Source: Pseudofabraea citricarpa
Taxonomy: Eukaryota > Ascomycota > Leotiomycetes > Helotiales > Dermateaceae
DNA: 64,000 nt
Reading direction: 5' to 3'
NCBI GenBank assembly: GCA_029641185.1
Contig: JAPWGK010000017.1
Coordinates: 682,001-746,000 of the forward strand
The position numbers and the translations under genes are program-made. How positions within the stretch are numbered: the stretch's first letter is position 1; every line of letters begins with the position of its first letter. Shown piece after piece: positions 46,997 to 57,804 of the stretch. Below the pieces are notes generated by a model. It was not told where the DNA came from, did no database searches, and was given only the letters and a program-made list of their open reading frames with translations.

Positions 46997-49177
46997 TCAT
47001 CTCTCCGCATATAAAAGCAGGTCCCTTGCCTCTCCATCCGCTGCGATTTGATCAATATGTTTGTTTTTGAAAATCTTCTTCTGGCTAAAGCACTTCTTCG
47101 TTACAAGAGCATGTTTTTTCTGCCGAAGTATTTGGCGACGCTGATGATAACTTTCAACTCTCATCGGTAAACTGTGGCCAGCCTGCTTCTTTTCTTTCGT
47201 GTGCATTTGTCGAAGGGCGTTGATCGCTCCACTGTGGGTTTTGATGTCATATCGAGCATCACTAACCTCAATACCTTTAATCTTCCATGGCAAAAATAGC
47301 TCCCAGTATTTCAATATGTTTGGAAGTTCCTGAGTAGCATGACAATGGGAGTGCTTTAGATCAAGATCATGCATTCCTTTCAGAAGAGCTTCAACCCAGA
47401 CCTTGATGTAAAGCCTATTTCGTCGCACTCGGAGTTTTAAGAACTGCAAATCTCTTGTAATTTTATGAATATCAGCCTTGGAGCCTTTGCGAATGACGAT
47501 TTGGCGATATCGATTCCTCTCATTCAGGATAGCAACAATTTGCCGATGTTTGTCAAGACCTTCCTCCATAAGTCGTCTTGCGTATGTGAAAAAACCAATC
47601 GAGATCAGCTTTAAAATATGTAGATTGTACATAGACATCGTTGGCACCACGTTGTACGGTTCTGATGTCATCGTTTTCCAGAGGGCAGTGACAGCGGAAT
47701 TCGGGAGCTGGCCCTCCAACTCTCCATAATGAGCTGGCCTCCTGCTCCTCTGTGCCCGACGGGCTGACAGGACGACAGTTCTCGTCAAAAGTTCCTCCCA
47801 TGTCTCACTTGAAATGGTGACTGTGTACTGCTGAGAAAAGTAATCTAATAAACGCAGAGCTTTTGGAACATCGTTATTGGTCCCATATACATGAGCCAAT
47901 GTTTGCATTAGTTCTTGTGACGGGTAGAGAGGCGAGTCCTTGTCCAAGTACTTCGGTTTTGGCTGGCGGTCTTGTGACATAACTGCTGCAACATCAACTT
48001 CCCAAACACTCTTGAGGACAGACTCGACACCGTTGATATCACCTTCTCTACCCAGGCCCACCATTATCAAGCAAAATGTCTCTTCATTTCCAGAAATCCC
48101 GGCTTTTGCCATAGACCGGAAGATATTGGCTATCTGGATCCTGATTCCTGAATTCCCGGATTTGTGGCCTTTAAGGTTGTACCACCATTCAGGATACCAG
48201 CCCCGGAGTATTAACCTGCCCTTGGTAACTCGGAGCATTTGTCGATGCTCTGGTGTCATCAGATCCTTCCAGCATTTTGTGGCCATGAGCTGATTGTAGC
48301 ATTCAATATCCGGAGCAACTCCTTGGCTCTGCATTCTCTTCCAGACAGCATCAGCTACGTCTCCGCGCCCTGTTTCTCGAGCGCATGTAAGCAAATATGT
48401 GAACTCAAGCAGTGACAGCGGATGAGATGACCCGCGTGCAGTTATAATCCCCTGAATTTGCGAAAGAAAAATCGGTATGAAGGAATAGTACGTGTGGATA
48501 GGTATTCCAAGGAGTGTGGCTCTGCCTCTATCAAGTTCACGGAGTAGTGAGGCATACCGCTGTAGAAAGAACCTCGGATGTATGCATCGCAAGATCTCAG
48601 AAAACATTGTAGGTGGTAGAGAGTGTAATGGTTCGCTGGTAAAGTGTTTTTGGCCATCGAAGCTGACAAGTTTTATGAGAGCAGCAAGCATAAGGTGAGG
48701 GTCTTTTAGCTTGATCGCTGTCTTCAGTCGTTGCAAGTTCTTATTGTCATCTAGTTGGGTTTCAGGAAACTCCGACAGTACTACATCCCCATATGCTGAT
48801 GTAGCCACAAGTGGCGGGACCAAGTTACCAAATAAATGGTAATCTTCTTTGCGCCATAATCTAGGCAATGGCCCATTCGTGAAAGGTTGCTCGCGGAAGT
48901 GTTTTGCTCGCCGGACAGAGGTCAATTGTTGTTCCAGCAAAGAGAATAGAGGCAGCTGTTCACGTCGAGATGTTTCTTCAGTGTGCCTGCTATCTGGTAC
49001 TGGGGGCCTGTTGCTGTGCTCGGTGGTTGTGTCGGTCGTATCTCGTGCTGGTGATGAATTGTGGAAATATCTCCTGACGCACAACCTAGCCACTCTGCTC
49101 ATCGTGCTGCGGGAATATGGTTGAGACGCCGTGGAGGCATGCGCAGCCTTCGAAGAGAGGTAGCGATACTTGTTCAT
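46997..49177 (-). CDS. mitochondrial PPR-type gene-expression protein
   Basis: A single exon of 726 codons. The start has a basic presequence, with an internal Met opening SRVARLCVRRYFHNSSP, typical for matrix import. The middle contains helix pairs of the pentatricopeptide type, for example LLEFTYLLTCARETGRGDVA followed by VWKRMQSQGVAPDIECYN, and later NEETFCLIMVGLGREGDI. The C-terminus is very basic (HQRRQILRQKKHALVTKK), suggesting RNA contact. Fungal proteins of this build (Aep/Cya5-like) act in processing or translation of single mitochondrial mRNAs; which mRNA cannot be told from sequence. The start codon faces Lsm3 560 nt away. Confidence 0.75.
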   Translation of the reverse strand: MNKYRYLSSKAAHASTASQPYSRSTMSRVARLCVRRYFHNSSPARDTTDTTTEHSNRPPVPDSRHTEETSRREQLPLFSLLEQQLTSVRRAKHFREQPFTNGPLPRLWRKEDYHLFGNLVPPLVATSAYGDVVLSEFPETQLDDNKNLQRLKTAIKLKDPHLMLAALIKLVSFDGQKHFTSEPLHSLPPTMFSEILRCIHPRFFLQRYASLLRELDRGRATLLGIPIHTYYSFIPIFLSQIQGIITARGSSHPLSLLEFTYLLTCARETGRGDVADAVWKRMQSQGVAPDIECYNQLMATKCWKDLMTPEHRQMLRVTKGRLILRGWYPEWWYNLKGHKSGNSGIRIQIANIFRSMAKAGISGNEETFCLIMVGLGREGDINGVESVLKSVWEVDVAAVMSQDRQPKPKYLDKDSPLYPSQELMQTLAHVYGTNNDVPKALRLLDYFSQQYTVTISSETWEELLTRTVVLSARRAQRSRRPAHYGELEGQLPNSAVTALWKTMTSEPYNVVPTMSMYNLHILKLISIGFFTYARRLMEEGLDKHRQIVAILNERNRYRQIVIRKGSKADIHKITRDLQFLKLRVRRNRLYIKVWVEALLKGMHDLDLKHSHCHATQELPNILKYWELFLPWKIKGIEVSDARYDIKTHSGAINALRQMHTKEKKQAGHSLPMRVESYHQRRQILRQKKHALVTKKCFSQKKIFKNKHIDQIAADGEARDLLLYAER

Positions 49178-49737
49178 CTAGTCGGGATCCCGGCGGGGAC
49201 TGAGGATGAAGGAGGAAGAGTGACAGAGCATCGTGTTGAAGCTTGTGTCGGAGATGCAGGAGGGTAGAATTGGATTGGGTTGCAGAAGCGGGCGAACTAC
49301 TAGCAGCAGTAGTAGCAGGTCCAGGGCGGGCAGGTACGGTACTGCTGTACTGTAACAAGCAGGCTGGTTGGGCGTTAAGCAGGCGTAGTAGGCGTAGCAG
49401 GGATGCGGTATAGCACACTGAAGAGGTACTTGGGCCCTTGGGGTAGTGTAGTGTAGTTGGGGTTGGGGGGGCCCTGGGGGTGGCCTGACACGGACCACGG
49501 ACCTGCCCTGCTGCTGCTGCTGCCGCTGCTGCTGTAGGCGGGGGCGGAACGAGCCCGCCGCTACAACGTCGGGATCTCCCACCTGCACGCTTCCACGCCC
49601 ACGCCCACGCCAACGCCCACGCTTCCGTCGCAAAATCAACATTTCGTCACGTTCACCAAAAGGGTCCCTATTCCTCTGCTTCCTGGGTCCATTCTCACTC
49701 CCTGTCCACCAATCCAACTACGCCATCTCGCCTCGCT
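49178..49737. promoter_or_regulatory. bidirectional promoter region PPR gene / Lsm3
   Basis: A 560-nt gap between divergent starts with a CTG-type triplet repeat (49507-49534) and CCCACG repeats (49593-49620). Open frames across it translate to Gln, Ala or His-rich runs and are artefacts. Confidence 0.6.
49507..49534. repeat. CTG trinucleotide repeat
   Basis: About nine CTG/CCG units in the promoter region between the PPR gene and Lsm3. Confidence 0.8.
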
Positions 49738-50193
49738 ATGGCCGATATTGACGACGGAGCGTCGGCTCCTGCTTCTGAGCCCTTGGATCTGGTGCGTCTC
49801 TGCCTGGATGAAGTTGTCTTTGTTAAGCTTCGTGGGGACCGAGAACTGAAGGGCAGGCTACACGTAAGTTCCATCTGTACATCGTCTTGGTATTCTCTGA
49901 CTGTGTAGGCCTACGATAGTCACTGCAACTTGGTATTGGGGGACGTCGAGGAGACAGTCTATGTTGTAGACGAGGACGACGATGATGAGGACGCTGTCAA
50001 GGCAAGTCTATGTGCATCGCAACAGCTGTTTGCGCCTCTAGCTAACCACCCTTTAGACTATCAGTAAGAAGTCTGAGATGCTATTTGTAAGAGGTAAGTC
50101 GCATCTTTCAACCCGCCCTACAGCTGGAGGATGCCTCACTGACGCTCTGTAGGTGACAGCGTCGTGCTCATCTCCCCCCAACCCTCGTCATGA
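49738..50193 (+). CDS. LSM3: U6 snRNA-associated Sm-like protein Lsm3
   Basis: Four short exons (49738-49863, 49909-50001, 50057-50093, 50153-50193) give 98 aa, the normal Lsm3 size. Lsm3 is a subunit of the Lsm2-8 ring on U6 snRNA and the Lsm1-7 ring of mRNA decay. The Sm1 motif reads [20 protein letters not shown] with [11 protein letters not shown]; an acidic loop ([12 protein letters not shown]) is followed by the Sm2 motif [14 protein letters not shown]. The protein starts [20 protein letters not shown]. Because no exon is longer than 126 nt the gene is easily missed by ORF scans. Intron 2 (50002-50056) begins AAG|GCAAGT, a GC-AG intron; introns 1 and 3 are GT-AG. Confidence 0.95.
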
Positions 50194-51008
50194 TACCATC
50201 TGCAGGAGTGCATATAGCTACCGCGAAGACACTGGAGAATGTGAACAACTGGGCGGGCATGGGCTGATACCCGATTGAATAAGCCAAACACACTGGACAT
50301 CAGTCTAAGGGGAAAGACTCTGCGCAAGTTGATGTGATGATTAGAATCATATCATGGGGCGAATTATCTGCCATGTACTTCGGAGCAAGTACCTAGTTAG
50401 CCAAGAGGAATAACAACTCTTACTACTCGTACCGGATGGAATGTTTAGCATAGCAACCTAGTACTTACGCGCATAATAAAGCCCTCTGAGAAGTTTTTCA
50501 CAAAGCCATGTAGAATTCCAGCGTGCCTTAACAATTAATTGCAAGGCCTACTTTTACTCTCATGAATATTTGAGCACTCGTGTCAGAGAACTTCAGGTCC
50601 TGCAGAGCTAGCTAGCTATGGCATATAATATTATTTCGCCGAGGCGAAAAGAATCCTACTGGAAGCTACTGGAAATCCACATTGGTACTGACCCTAGCAT
50701 ATCTACAATCTTCTAAACTCCTGCAGTTCATTGTCGTAGGCGACTTAAATAATCATGCGCTGATTTATATTGGGCTTTGTGACTCAATGCCGTACTGTCG
50801 ATGAATCACTACAGGTCCTTATCGTCGATAAAGCTACCCCAGATCGGCAGCGAGTCATCGACCTCATCCATATAAAGTCCGAGAGCAAGCACCACAACCA
50901 ACTCCACTTAGGAACTAAAAAGCGTCACAGGCCGGCATTATACATTTACCTGGCCGTCTCACATATGCTCTGGCATACTCAATATCCTTAGGAGATCATA
51001 AAGCGATT
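50194..51008. other. intergenic region Lsm3 / GTPase gene
   Basis: About 0.8 kb. An open stretch of 73 codons at 50770-50991 has no recognisable domain. I see no RNA gene or mobile element. Confidence 0.5.
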
Positions 51009-53088
51009 ATGGCGTCAAAAGCGGGCAAGCATAAACAGGCACTGGCCCAAGACAGACGCAAAGGGGAGACTGCACTCAGTGAGTTCGCCGAGGAGATTGA
51101 AAGGGCGCAGTCACTGCGATATACTGCTGGCACTGCGATATCCAATGCAGCTACAACGGCGCCAGAGCAATCAGAGTGAGTACAGTTTCGCCAACAGCGT
51201 GTGTAATTGTACCGTCCATGCTTTTATTTCTAATGCAGCTTCGCAGACTCGACGATATTCTCGATTCTCTAGACTTGGAGGAAAACACTCCAGTCATACG
51301 ACTAAAACAACTATTACTCGGTACTGACGAGACTACATTGACCCAATTGGTATCCACACTCCAGTTACGAATCGACGAAGGGCATGGGGAGACAATCTTC
51401 GATGTCGGCTTTGAGAATAATGGCGTAATAATGGATCTCACAAAGGAAGACTGGACTGCGGCATTGAAGAGGCTGGAGAAGGCTGCTTCTGACCTTCATG
51501 CAGACTGTCAGGTGTTGCTCACCAAAAACGTTGGGGGCGAATTTGATGTCGATCCGACGAACTCGAAGGACACATCTTGTCATGGCAAAATCTTGATTAG
51601 GCAACAGCCGCAGTCAGTAGAAGAAGTCATTGAGACGAGAATAGCCGTTGTTGGCAATGTCGACGCTGGAAAATCAACCATGCTAGGGGTCTTAGTCAAA
51701 GGAGGCTTGGATGATGGACGCGGCAAAGCTCGAGTCAATTTGTTTCGACACAAGCATGAGATTGAGAGTGGGCGAACAAGCTCCGTAGGTATGGAGATTA
51801 TGGGTTTTGATACCAAGGGAAAAGTCATTACGTCTGACGTGCCTGGAAGAAAGTTAACGTGGGAGGAGATCGGAAAGAGGAGTGCTAAAGTCATCTCCTT
51901 CACCGATTTGGCAGGCCATGAAAGATATCTTCGAACGACGGTTTTTGGTCTTTTATCCTCAAGCCCTAACTACTGCCTGCTGATGGTTGCCGCAAATAAC
52001 GGTCTCATAGGCATGAGCAAAGAGCATCTCGGCATTGCCATGCTACTTAACGTTCCGGTCATGGTCGTAATTACTAAGATTGACATCTGTCCACCCCAGA
52101 TTCTAGAACAAACAATCACGCAGATCACCCGAATCCTCAAAAGTCCTGGAGCACGAAAAATACCTATCTTCATTAAAAATCATGAAGATTGTATCAATAC
52201 CGCCTCCCAGTTTGTCAGCCAAAGGATATGCCCAGTTTTCCAGTAAGTCAGAAGGAAATACTTTATTTCTGCCATAAAAATCACTTCTAATTAGTGTAAT
52301 AGAGTATCAAATGTGACAGGAGAGAGTCTTGATTTGGTTAGGTCTTTCCTTAACATTCTTCCTCATCACGGACACTACAATGCCGATGCGCCATTCGAGT
52401 TCCATATAAACGATACATTCTCCGTTCCCTTTGTTGGAACGGTTGTCTCTGGCATTGTTAAAAGTGGTGTCGTTCATGCTGGTGATAGTGTTCTGATCGG
52501 CCCAGACTCACTGGGTAATTTCACCCCAACTGTTATCAAGACGATCGAACGGAAACGAATACCAGTACCTGCTACATCAGCAGGCCAATCGGCATCATTC
52601 GCTCTAAAGCGTGTGCGGCGAAAAGATGTCAGGAAAGGAATGGTAGTACTACCTAAGATCGAAGGGACTCCCCCGAAGGTATACCGAGAATTTGTGGCAG
52701 AAGGTAAGTTTCATATCTAGTTCCAACGCCCTCTCTTTATCAAAAACTGACTTTTGTAGTACATATTTTGAGCCATGCTACAACTATCAAGACGAAATAC
52801 CAAGCGATGTTGCATGTCGGACCTGTTTCGCAGACTTGTGCTATAATCGATATTGATCGAGAGTACATCCGTTCTGGTGACCGTGCGACTGTTGCTTTCC
52901 GGTTCGTTCAGAGACCAGAATACTTGTCGCCTGGTGACCGAATATTGTTCCGGGAAGGCAGGACCAAAGGCCTCGGACTGGTGAAGTCTGTTGGATATGA
53001 TCCATCGAAGCCCCTGCGGCCGAATACGGAAGATAATGGTAATTCTGAAAGCGCAATTCCAGGAGCAGCATCAGGTTCATCTTCATGA
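51009..53088 (+). CDS. GTPBP1/GTPBP2-like translational GTPase
   Basis: Exons 51009-51175, 51247-52242, 52303-52703 and 52760-53088 give about 630 aa. The family is related to EF-1A and eRF3; animal GTPBP1/2 act on stalled ribosomes and in exosome-linked decay. A charged N-terminus is followed by the G domain: G1 GNVDAGKSTMLGVL (about 191), the switch region RTSSVGMEIMGFD, G3 DLAGHERY (about 275) and G4 ITKIDIC (about 332). Exons 3 and 4 code two beta-barrel domains (VSGIVKSGVVHAGDSVLIGP; YLSPGDRILFREGRTKGLG). The end is Ser/Gly-rich. Exon 2 is joined at the second CAG of the acceptor region, the only choice that keeps the frame. Confidence 0.9.
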
Positions 53089-54149
53089 TTGTTTTCCTCG
53101 CAGATAAGGCTACCACCATAAGTTTTGGTTAGTGGCATGAACAGCATTCTATTTTTGCACATATGGCTGTGAAGCAAATATTCTACATGATTTGGACATA
53201 TGTATTGACGGGTAATGTTTTTCTGTTAAGGGTCCTTTAGCATTATTAGCATTCTTGGCGAGATCGTAGATACTGGATTGAAGGCGTTGCGGTATCTTTC
53301 TCATGAATTATGATCCTGACCTGATCCTACAGCATAGCACTGCACCTTAGACGAGTTTGGAGGTTGCATAAATAGAACACAAGCAAATGTCAGTCTGACA
53401 TCCAATTTCGGTTATTTGCTATGCGTTTTCCATGAATGTTGGTCTTTGATCTGATCGACAAGCCTTGTGTGTTTGTTGCGCGATTTAAATGGTCCAAGAT
53501 GCTGCTTGAGAGTCGAGACCTCGTCAGCGACCCCACTATGATACTCTGGCTAGGCTCGCTTAGCAACTACGTCATTGCCCCAAGCTCTGAGCTCTGAGCT
53601 GTGCTCTTGACGTCGAAGTCTCTCCTCTCATATGCCATTCCCTAAAAAGAAATGCCATTATGCGCTGTACGCCAGACAGCAGACTTTGACATGAAATGGG
53701 CACTACGGAGTGTTGACTGCCTATGCAGAAATAAAAACCGCATAATGGTGTTGTTTCGAAATTACCAGGTACAAATCGCAATACAGCCCGGTAGGTCATC
53801 GTAGCTTGGCATCCCAAGATCAGCCTCGCACAGCAAAACAGGCTGATCCATGTGGATGGAGTCCCTGATGATATCGTTGTGCACGAGTTCTTGCATGGTG
53901 GCCCAGTGAGATCTGACCAACTTTTGCAATCGATAGGTTCCAAGGAAGCCATTGGCCACTGTGGCACTGAGGGGTGTTGGGAGACGTCAGATCGCGTGCG
54001 CAGAACCATTGCTAGGCAGGTACTTTCTCCATTCATAAAAGAGCCCGCGTCGCCCTTGTTTCTCTTTCTCTGCATTCATCAACCACTTTACCGCTATCAT
54101 CCCTCAACACCAAAGACACCAACACATCAAACAGACCGACCAACCAACC
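53089..54149. other. intergenic region upstream of the disordered-protein gene
   Basis: About 1.06 kb. It holds the promoter of the next gene: an AGGGG stress-response-like core at 53970-53974 and a TATA-like CATAAAAG at about 54034-54041. A minus-strand open stretch at about 53762-53990 reads like protein but lacks a start or a recognisable domain. Confidence 0.5.
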
Positions 54150-54972
54150 ATGGAGACTGTCACCAACATCACCAACGCTGCTTCCAAGGCTATTTGGGGA
54201 GAGCCTGCCAAGGACACCACGAAGACTTCTTCTGAGGAGCCCGTTTCTGGGGCCAAGGGCGACGTTGCTGCTGGCGAACCATATGATGCTGGCAACTTAG
54301 GTACGACAACTTCTGATGAAGCCTCTGCGAGCTTCGAACTAACATGATAACAGACTCCACCAACACAGACAAGACCACAGGTCTTTCCGGAACGACACCA
54401 TCAGGCACAACAACAACGACCGATGCTAAACCAACTGGTGATAACGCATTGTCGGGACCAATCGATGAGACTGGAAAGACAGGTGTAACCTTGGCTCCTG
54501 AGTCTAAGTCAGGCATCTCAACTGATAAGCCAATTGACTCTGGCGAGCCATCCACAGGTGCGAAGTTCAGCATCGGGGACAACACTACAGATGCACCAAA
54601 GCTTGTGCACGACAGCAAGGGAACTACTGATTCAACTACTGCGCCAACTACCAGTACCACCGAATCAAAGACTGAGGACAAGAATACTTTAAAGGAATCT
54701 TTGGCGCACTCTGGAAAGATTAGTGGCACCCACAAGCCCTTGGAGGACAGAACAAAGGACAGTACCACCACTGGAGCAAGCGACACGAAGCCTTCAACTA
54801 GTAAGTTTACTATGCTCCTATACTGCACCGCATCTAACCACTTGCAGCTTCCACAGACACCAAGACTAGTACTTCCACACCTGCTACAACCAAAGATGAT
54901 GACACTTCTAAGGATGGAAAGCCTAGTTTGAAGGAGAAGATCAAGGACAAGCTCCACATTCACAAGCACTAG
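54150..54972 (+). CDS. small hydrophilic, disordered Thr/Ser/Lys-rich protein, possibly stress-related
   Basis: Exons 54150-54300, 54354-54800 and 54848-54972 (53- and 47-nt introns, phase 1) give about 240 aa. The N-terminus is amphipathic (TVTNITNAASKAIWGEP) and the C-terminus is a short basic helix (SLKEKIKDKLHIHKH). The middle is extremely rich in Thr, Ser, Asp, Lys and Gly with no hydrophobic core, resembling hydrophilin or LEA-like proteins. Proteins with this head-and-tail plan occur across filamentous ascomycetes, but I cannot name a function. The promoter has an AGGGG core and a TATA-like box, which would suit stress induction. Confidence 0.78.
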
Positions 54973-55297
54973 ATACCCCCATTTTGTTTTAGAGCGCTGC
55001 TTTTCTTTAGCCATGTTATAATGAGTTATGTTAAAGGGTCAGCGAGGAGCTTGTATGATAAAGAATGAAAACTTAATATCTGACTAAATCTTCTGTACCT
55101 TCTGTTGCTGAGACACTGACTTTGGCTTAAATATAAGTTAAAAAAACATGTGGACTTGGAACCACGGAACTTGATTATCAGGGACCTGGTGGGAATGACA
55201 GTCCGTGATAGTATGAATGTGCAGTATGAAAGCTGGGCAGGCTAGATCCCCTATTTAAGTAAGCGAGCTCCTCGCTAATGATTACTGAAAAACCAGA
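54973..55297. other. intergenic region between convergent genes
   Basis: 325 nt between the stops of the disordered-protein gene and the amadoriase gene. I see nothing in it. Confidence 0.6.
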
Positions 55298-56815
55298 TCA
55301 GGCTCTAGGCTGGATATTCGTCCATTCTTTCACATCACCAAAATTCATGACCTTATTTGGGCCTCCTCTTCGTCCGAGGACATCGCCCCAATCTCTTTTT
55401 ACCGCTGTCTCAGGTCTCCATCGAAATGCATGCTTTAATCGCCCCTCCAGCTTCTCTTCAATAACGTCAACCACAAACCCACCCACGCTGGTGATATGCA
55501 TAAAGCCATGCCCGCTGGCTCCTACAGCCACAACCAAACTCTTAAACTCGGGATGCCGATCGATCAAGAAATTGCGATCGGGTGTGTCGGCACACCAGCA
55601 AATCCTGGCAAAGACCAACGGCCGTTCTGAGAGCTGCGGCATTGTAGCAGCCAGGAATTCTTGGATGCGGAGCGAGGATTCTACCGGGACCTGATGCTTC
55701 GCGAAGGGAAGGTTGGTTCGTTGTCCTGATGGCAGCGTCTCCCAGTTGCAATAACCTGGATGCTCGTCGCAGATTTTGAGCTCGCCACGCGAGGCGTCGG
55801 GTTCCATAAAGAATCCGCTCTAAGAGATGATAAATACAGACCGAGAGGGAAGAAAGGAAGAGAATAGCAACTTACTTCCAAGTTAAATAATACTGGTAAA
55901 TCTTTGTATAGTTCGCACTCTTCGGGCGTCATCTGAATATGACCCAGCGTCCATGCAGTCGGTCTCAACTGATCTTTCATATCCAGCAACTGATCAGAGT
56001 TAGCCCCTGCCGCGAGAATGGTCAAGTCTGCTCGATGTATAACTCCGTCTGCCGTCTCTACCCCCACGATATCTCCACGTCCCTTAACTAACTCCCGCAC
56101 GTCTCCTTTCTCACCCGTCACAAACTTCACTCCTAACCTCTCGGCTTCGTGAAAAGCACTCATCAGAGCTGCTCGTGCAAATACCCATCCAGCTCCTTCT
56201 CTTTTAAACCCGCCTTTCCATCCGGGGAAATCTCCAGTGAGAACGCCTTGCGGCATCGTCTGACGAAATGCCTCTGCGTCATCCAGCCATTCGTAATCCG
56301 ATCTCATCTCGCGCTTGGTCAGTTGCTCGATGCCAGCGGGTGTGTGAGCGGCGATTATGAAGCCCGTATTATGGAAATAGGGTTGAAATACGGGATCTGA
56401 CATCCAGCCTCTGTAGGCAATCTCCAGGATCCTTTGGCTTACGTACTCGTCATCGTCTCGAGAGTCGGTATCGGGATGGCCTTGTAAAAGGCTTAGTTTG
56501 GATTTATCATAGAGTTTCAGTCAGGAATGTTGTACCTTCTTCGATTATCTTGTTCACATCGTTCCCGGCTGAGATGGCGGATGGGAGCTCGTAAGGATCC
56601 ATCACTGTTATGTTTGTGTACCCGCGCCGGCATAGATGGAGAGCTGTTGAACATCCCTATTGGGCACGTTAGAAATTGAAGATAACTAAATATCATTCGT
56701 CACACGATGTAGAAAGTAATCTGTTTATGGTGTGATTTGGCAAATTTCCTGTGCATTTACATACCCATGTTCCAGCACCCACTATCAGTATCGACGAATC
56801 TTTAGCCGGAGGCAT
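55298..56815 (-). CDS. fructosyl-amine (fructosyl amino acid) oxidase, amadoriase
   Basis: Exons 56815-56765, 56656-56536, 56480-55876 and 55819-55298 give about 432 aa, the family size. The flavoenzyme oxidises fructosyl amino acids (Amadori products), giving glucosone, free amino acid and H2O2. The N-terminus has the FAD dinucleotide fold ILIVGAGTWGCSTALHL and SAISAGNDVNKII. GDFPGWKGGF, DQLRPTAWTLGHI and GELKICDEHPGY are hallmark blocks. ARICWCADTPDRNFLIDRHP carries the Cys pair (about 333 and 335), one of which holds covalent FAD in known enzymes. GGPNKVMNFGDVKEWTN closes the protein. The chain ends NIQPRA, without the C-terminal tripeptide that targets many fungal amadoriases to peroxisomes. 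Confidence 0.94.
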
Positions 56816-57257
56816 GGTTGTTTTCTCCTGGAGCAGTAGAAGTATAGATCAGAAAGGTTCCAGCAAGCCAAGGTTTTTACATGCGTATTTTGCTTATCCC
56901 AAATCTATAACACGGATGGATTAACCCCACTTTGGAGGCATTTACCCCGCTAGATGCCAAGGCTTTGATGTTATGCTACAGTATGGCTCGGCGAGCAAAC
57001 GTGGAGGAAACTCTATCATTCAAATTGAGTTTAGGATGTCAAGGTGGCTTAAGTCCCGATTAGGAAATACTCAAGGTAAAGGAAGTCAGTTTGGCACTAG
57101 AAATGATAAATCCACGAAGTGTATGTAGTGTTGTACCTGGGTTTATGAGTGTGTTTTGAATGTTTGTACGTTTATTTAATAGGCCGGAGGATGCATGATT
57201 AGTAGAGAGTACGGATGATTCCACTTAAGGATGAAAGGGCCACTGTTGGAATAGTAG

Positions 57258-57273
57258 TCACGTGGGTACGTGA
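57258..57273. promoter_or_regulatory. TCACGT-N4-ACGTGA inverted repeat
   Basis: A perfect 6-nt inverted repeat around a 4-nt spacer. Its left half extends to CACGTG, a bHLH-type site. It lies about 20 nt upstream of a TATA box and is a plausible site for a dimeric bZIP or bHLH factor. Confidence 0.5.
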
Positions 57274-57283
57274 TACGCTAGTG

Positions 57284-57295
57284 CCTACCTAGGTA
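57284..57295. repeat. CCTACCTAGGT element, copy 2
   Basis: CCTACCTAGGTA runs straight into the TATA box of the CorA promoter. Confidence 0.6.
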
Positions 57296-57303
57296 TATAA
57301 AGG
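57294..57303 (+). promoter_or_regulatory. TATA box upstream of the CorA gene
   Basis: TATATAAAGG on the plus strand. It would place the transcription start near 57330 and give the CorA mRNA a leader of about 480 nt. Confidence 0.6.
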
Positions 57304-57804
57304 CCGCCTCCTGAAGTACTTCCCTCTCCTCTTTAGACAAATCAATAACTATCGAACAAGAGCATTCACTTCACAGAGTGAATATGTGGTGCGTATCGAC
57401 CCGTTGATTACAGTCAACCAACAGCCACTTACCAAGGAACATGGGGACAAAATAGGGGCAGGGGGCAGTGTTCGCTTAGTATCGGGTCCCACTGCCAAGG
57501 TCGGGGAAAACCAAGCTTTTTCGGAACGGCAATTCATCGATCACAAGTTCGACAAACCAACCTTGGGATGAACTACCATATACCTTCCGCTTTCTATTGT
57601 TAATTCTTTTGCACCTTTTGCAATTTATTACTTCACATACGCCTTGCTTTTCAACGTGCGGTGGACGCTTTCGTTGCTTGCGCGTTCTTATCACCTGCCC
57701 CAGAAGGATCAATTTGAAACAGTACACTTTCTCTTGTCGCGCGAAGGCCAGGACAACCTCGGTCGCAGCCAAATATTCTCATGATTTCTTCCAACGAATG
57801 AACA

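Larger units (their letters stand above)
56816..57804. promoter_or_regulatory. intergenic promoter/leader region between amadoriase and CorA genes
   Basis: About 1 kb between divergent start codons. The right half contains an ACGT inverted repeat, a CCTACCTAGGTA element and a TATA box, then roughly 480 nt of probable CorA leader with several short upstream ORFs: starts at 57384, about 57440, about 57568, about 57780 and one overlapping the main start near 57798. No separate gene is recognised. Confidence 0.6.

Noticed and set aside
49178..49717. Long minus-strand frames upstream of the PPR gene
   Set aside because: They cross CTG and CCCACG repeats and give Gln/Ala/Pro runs; the PPR protein already has a good start with a targeting peptide.
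53572..54075. 167-codon minus-strand open frame
   Set aside because: Cys/Ser-rich with no pattern of a real protein; a different frame of the same stretch looks more protein-like but is also unproven.
54190..55014. 274-codon minus-strand open frame
   Set aside because: It is the antisense shadow of the Thr/Ser-rich disordered protein, whose splicing and ends are coherent.
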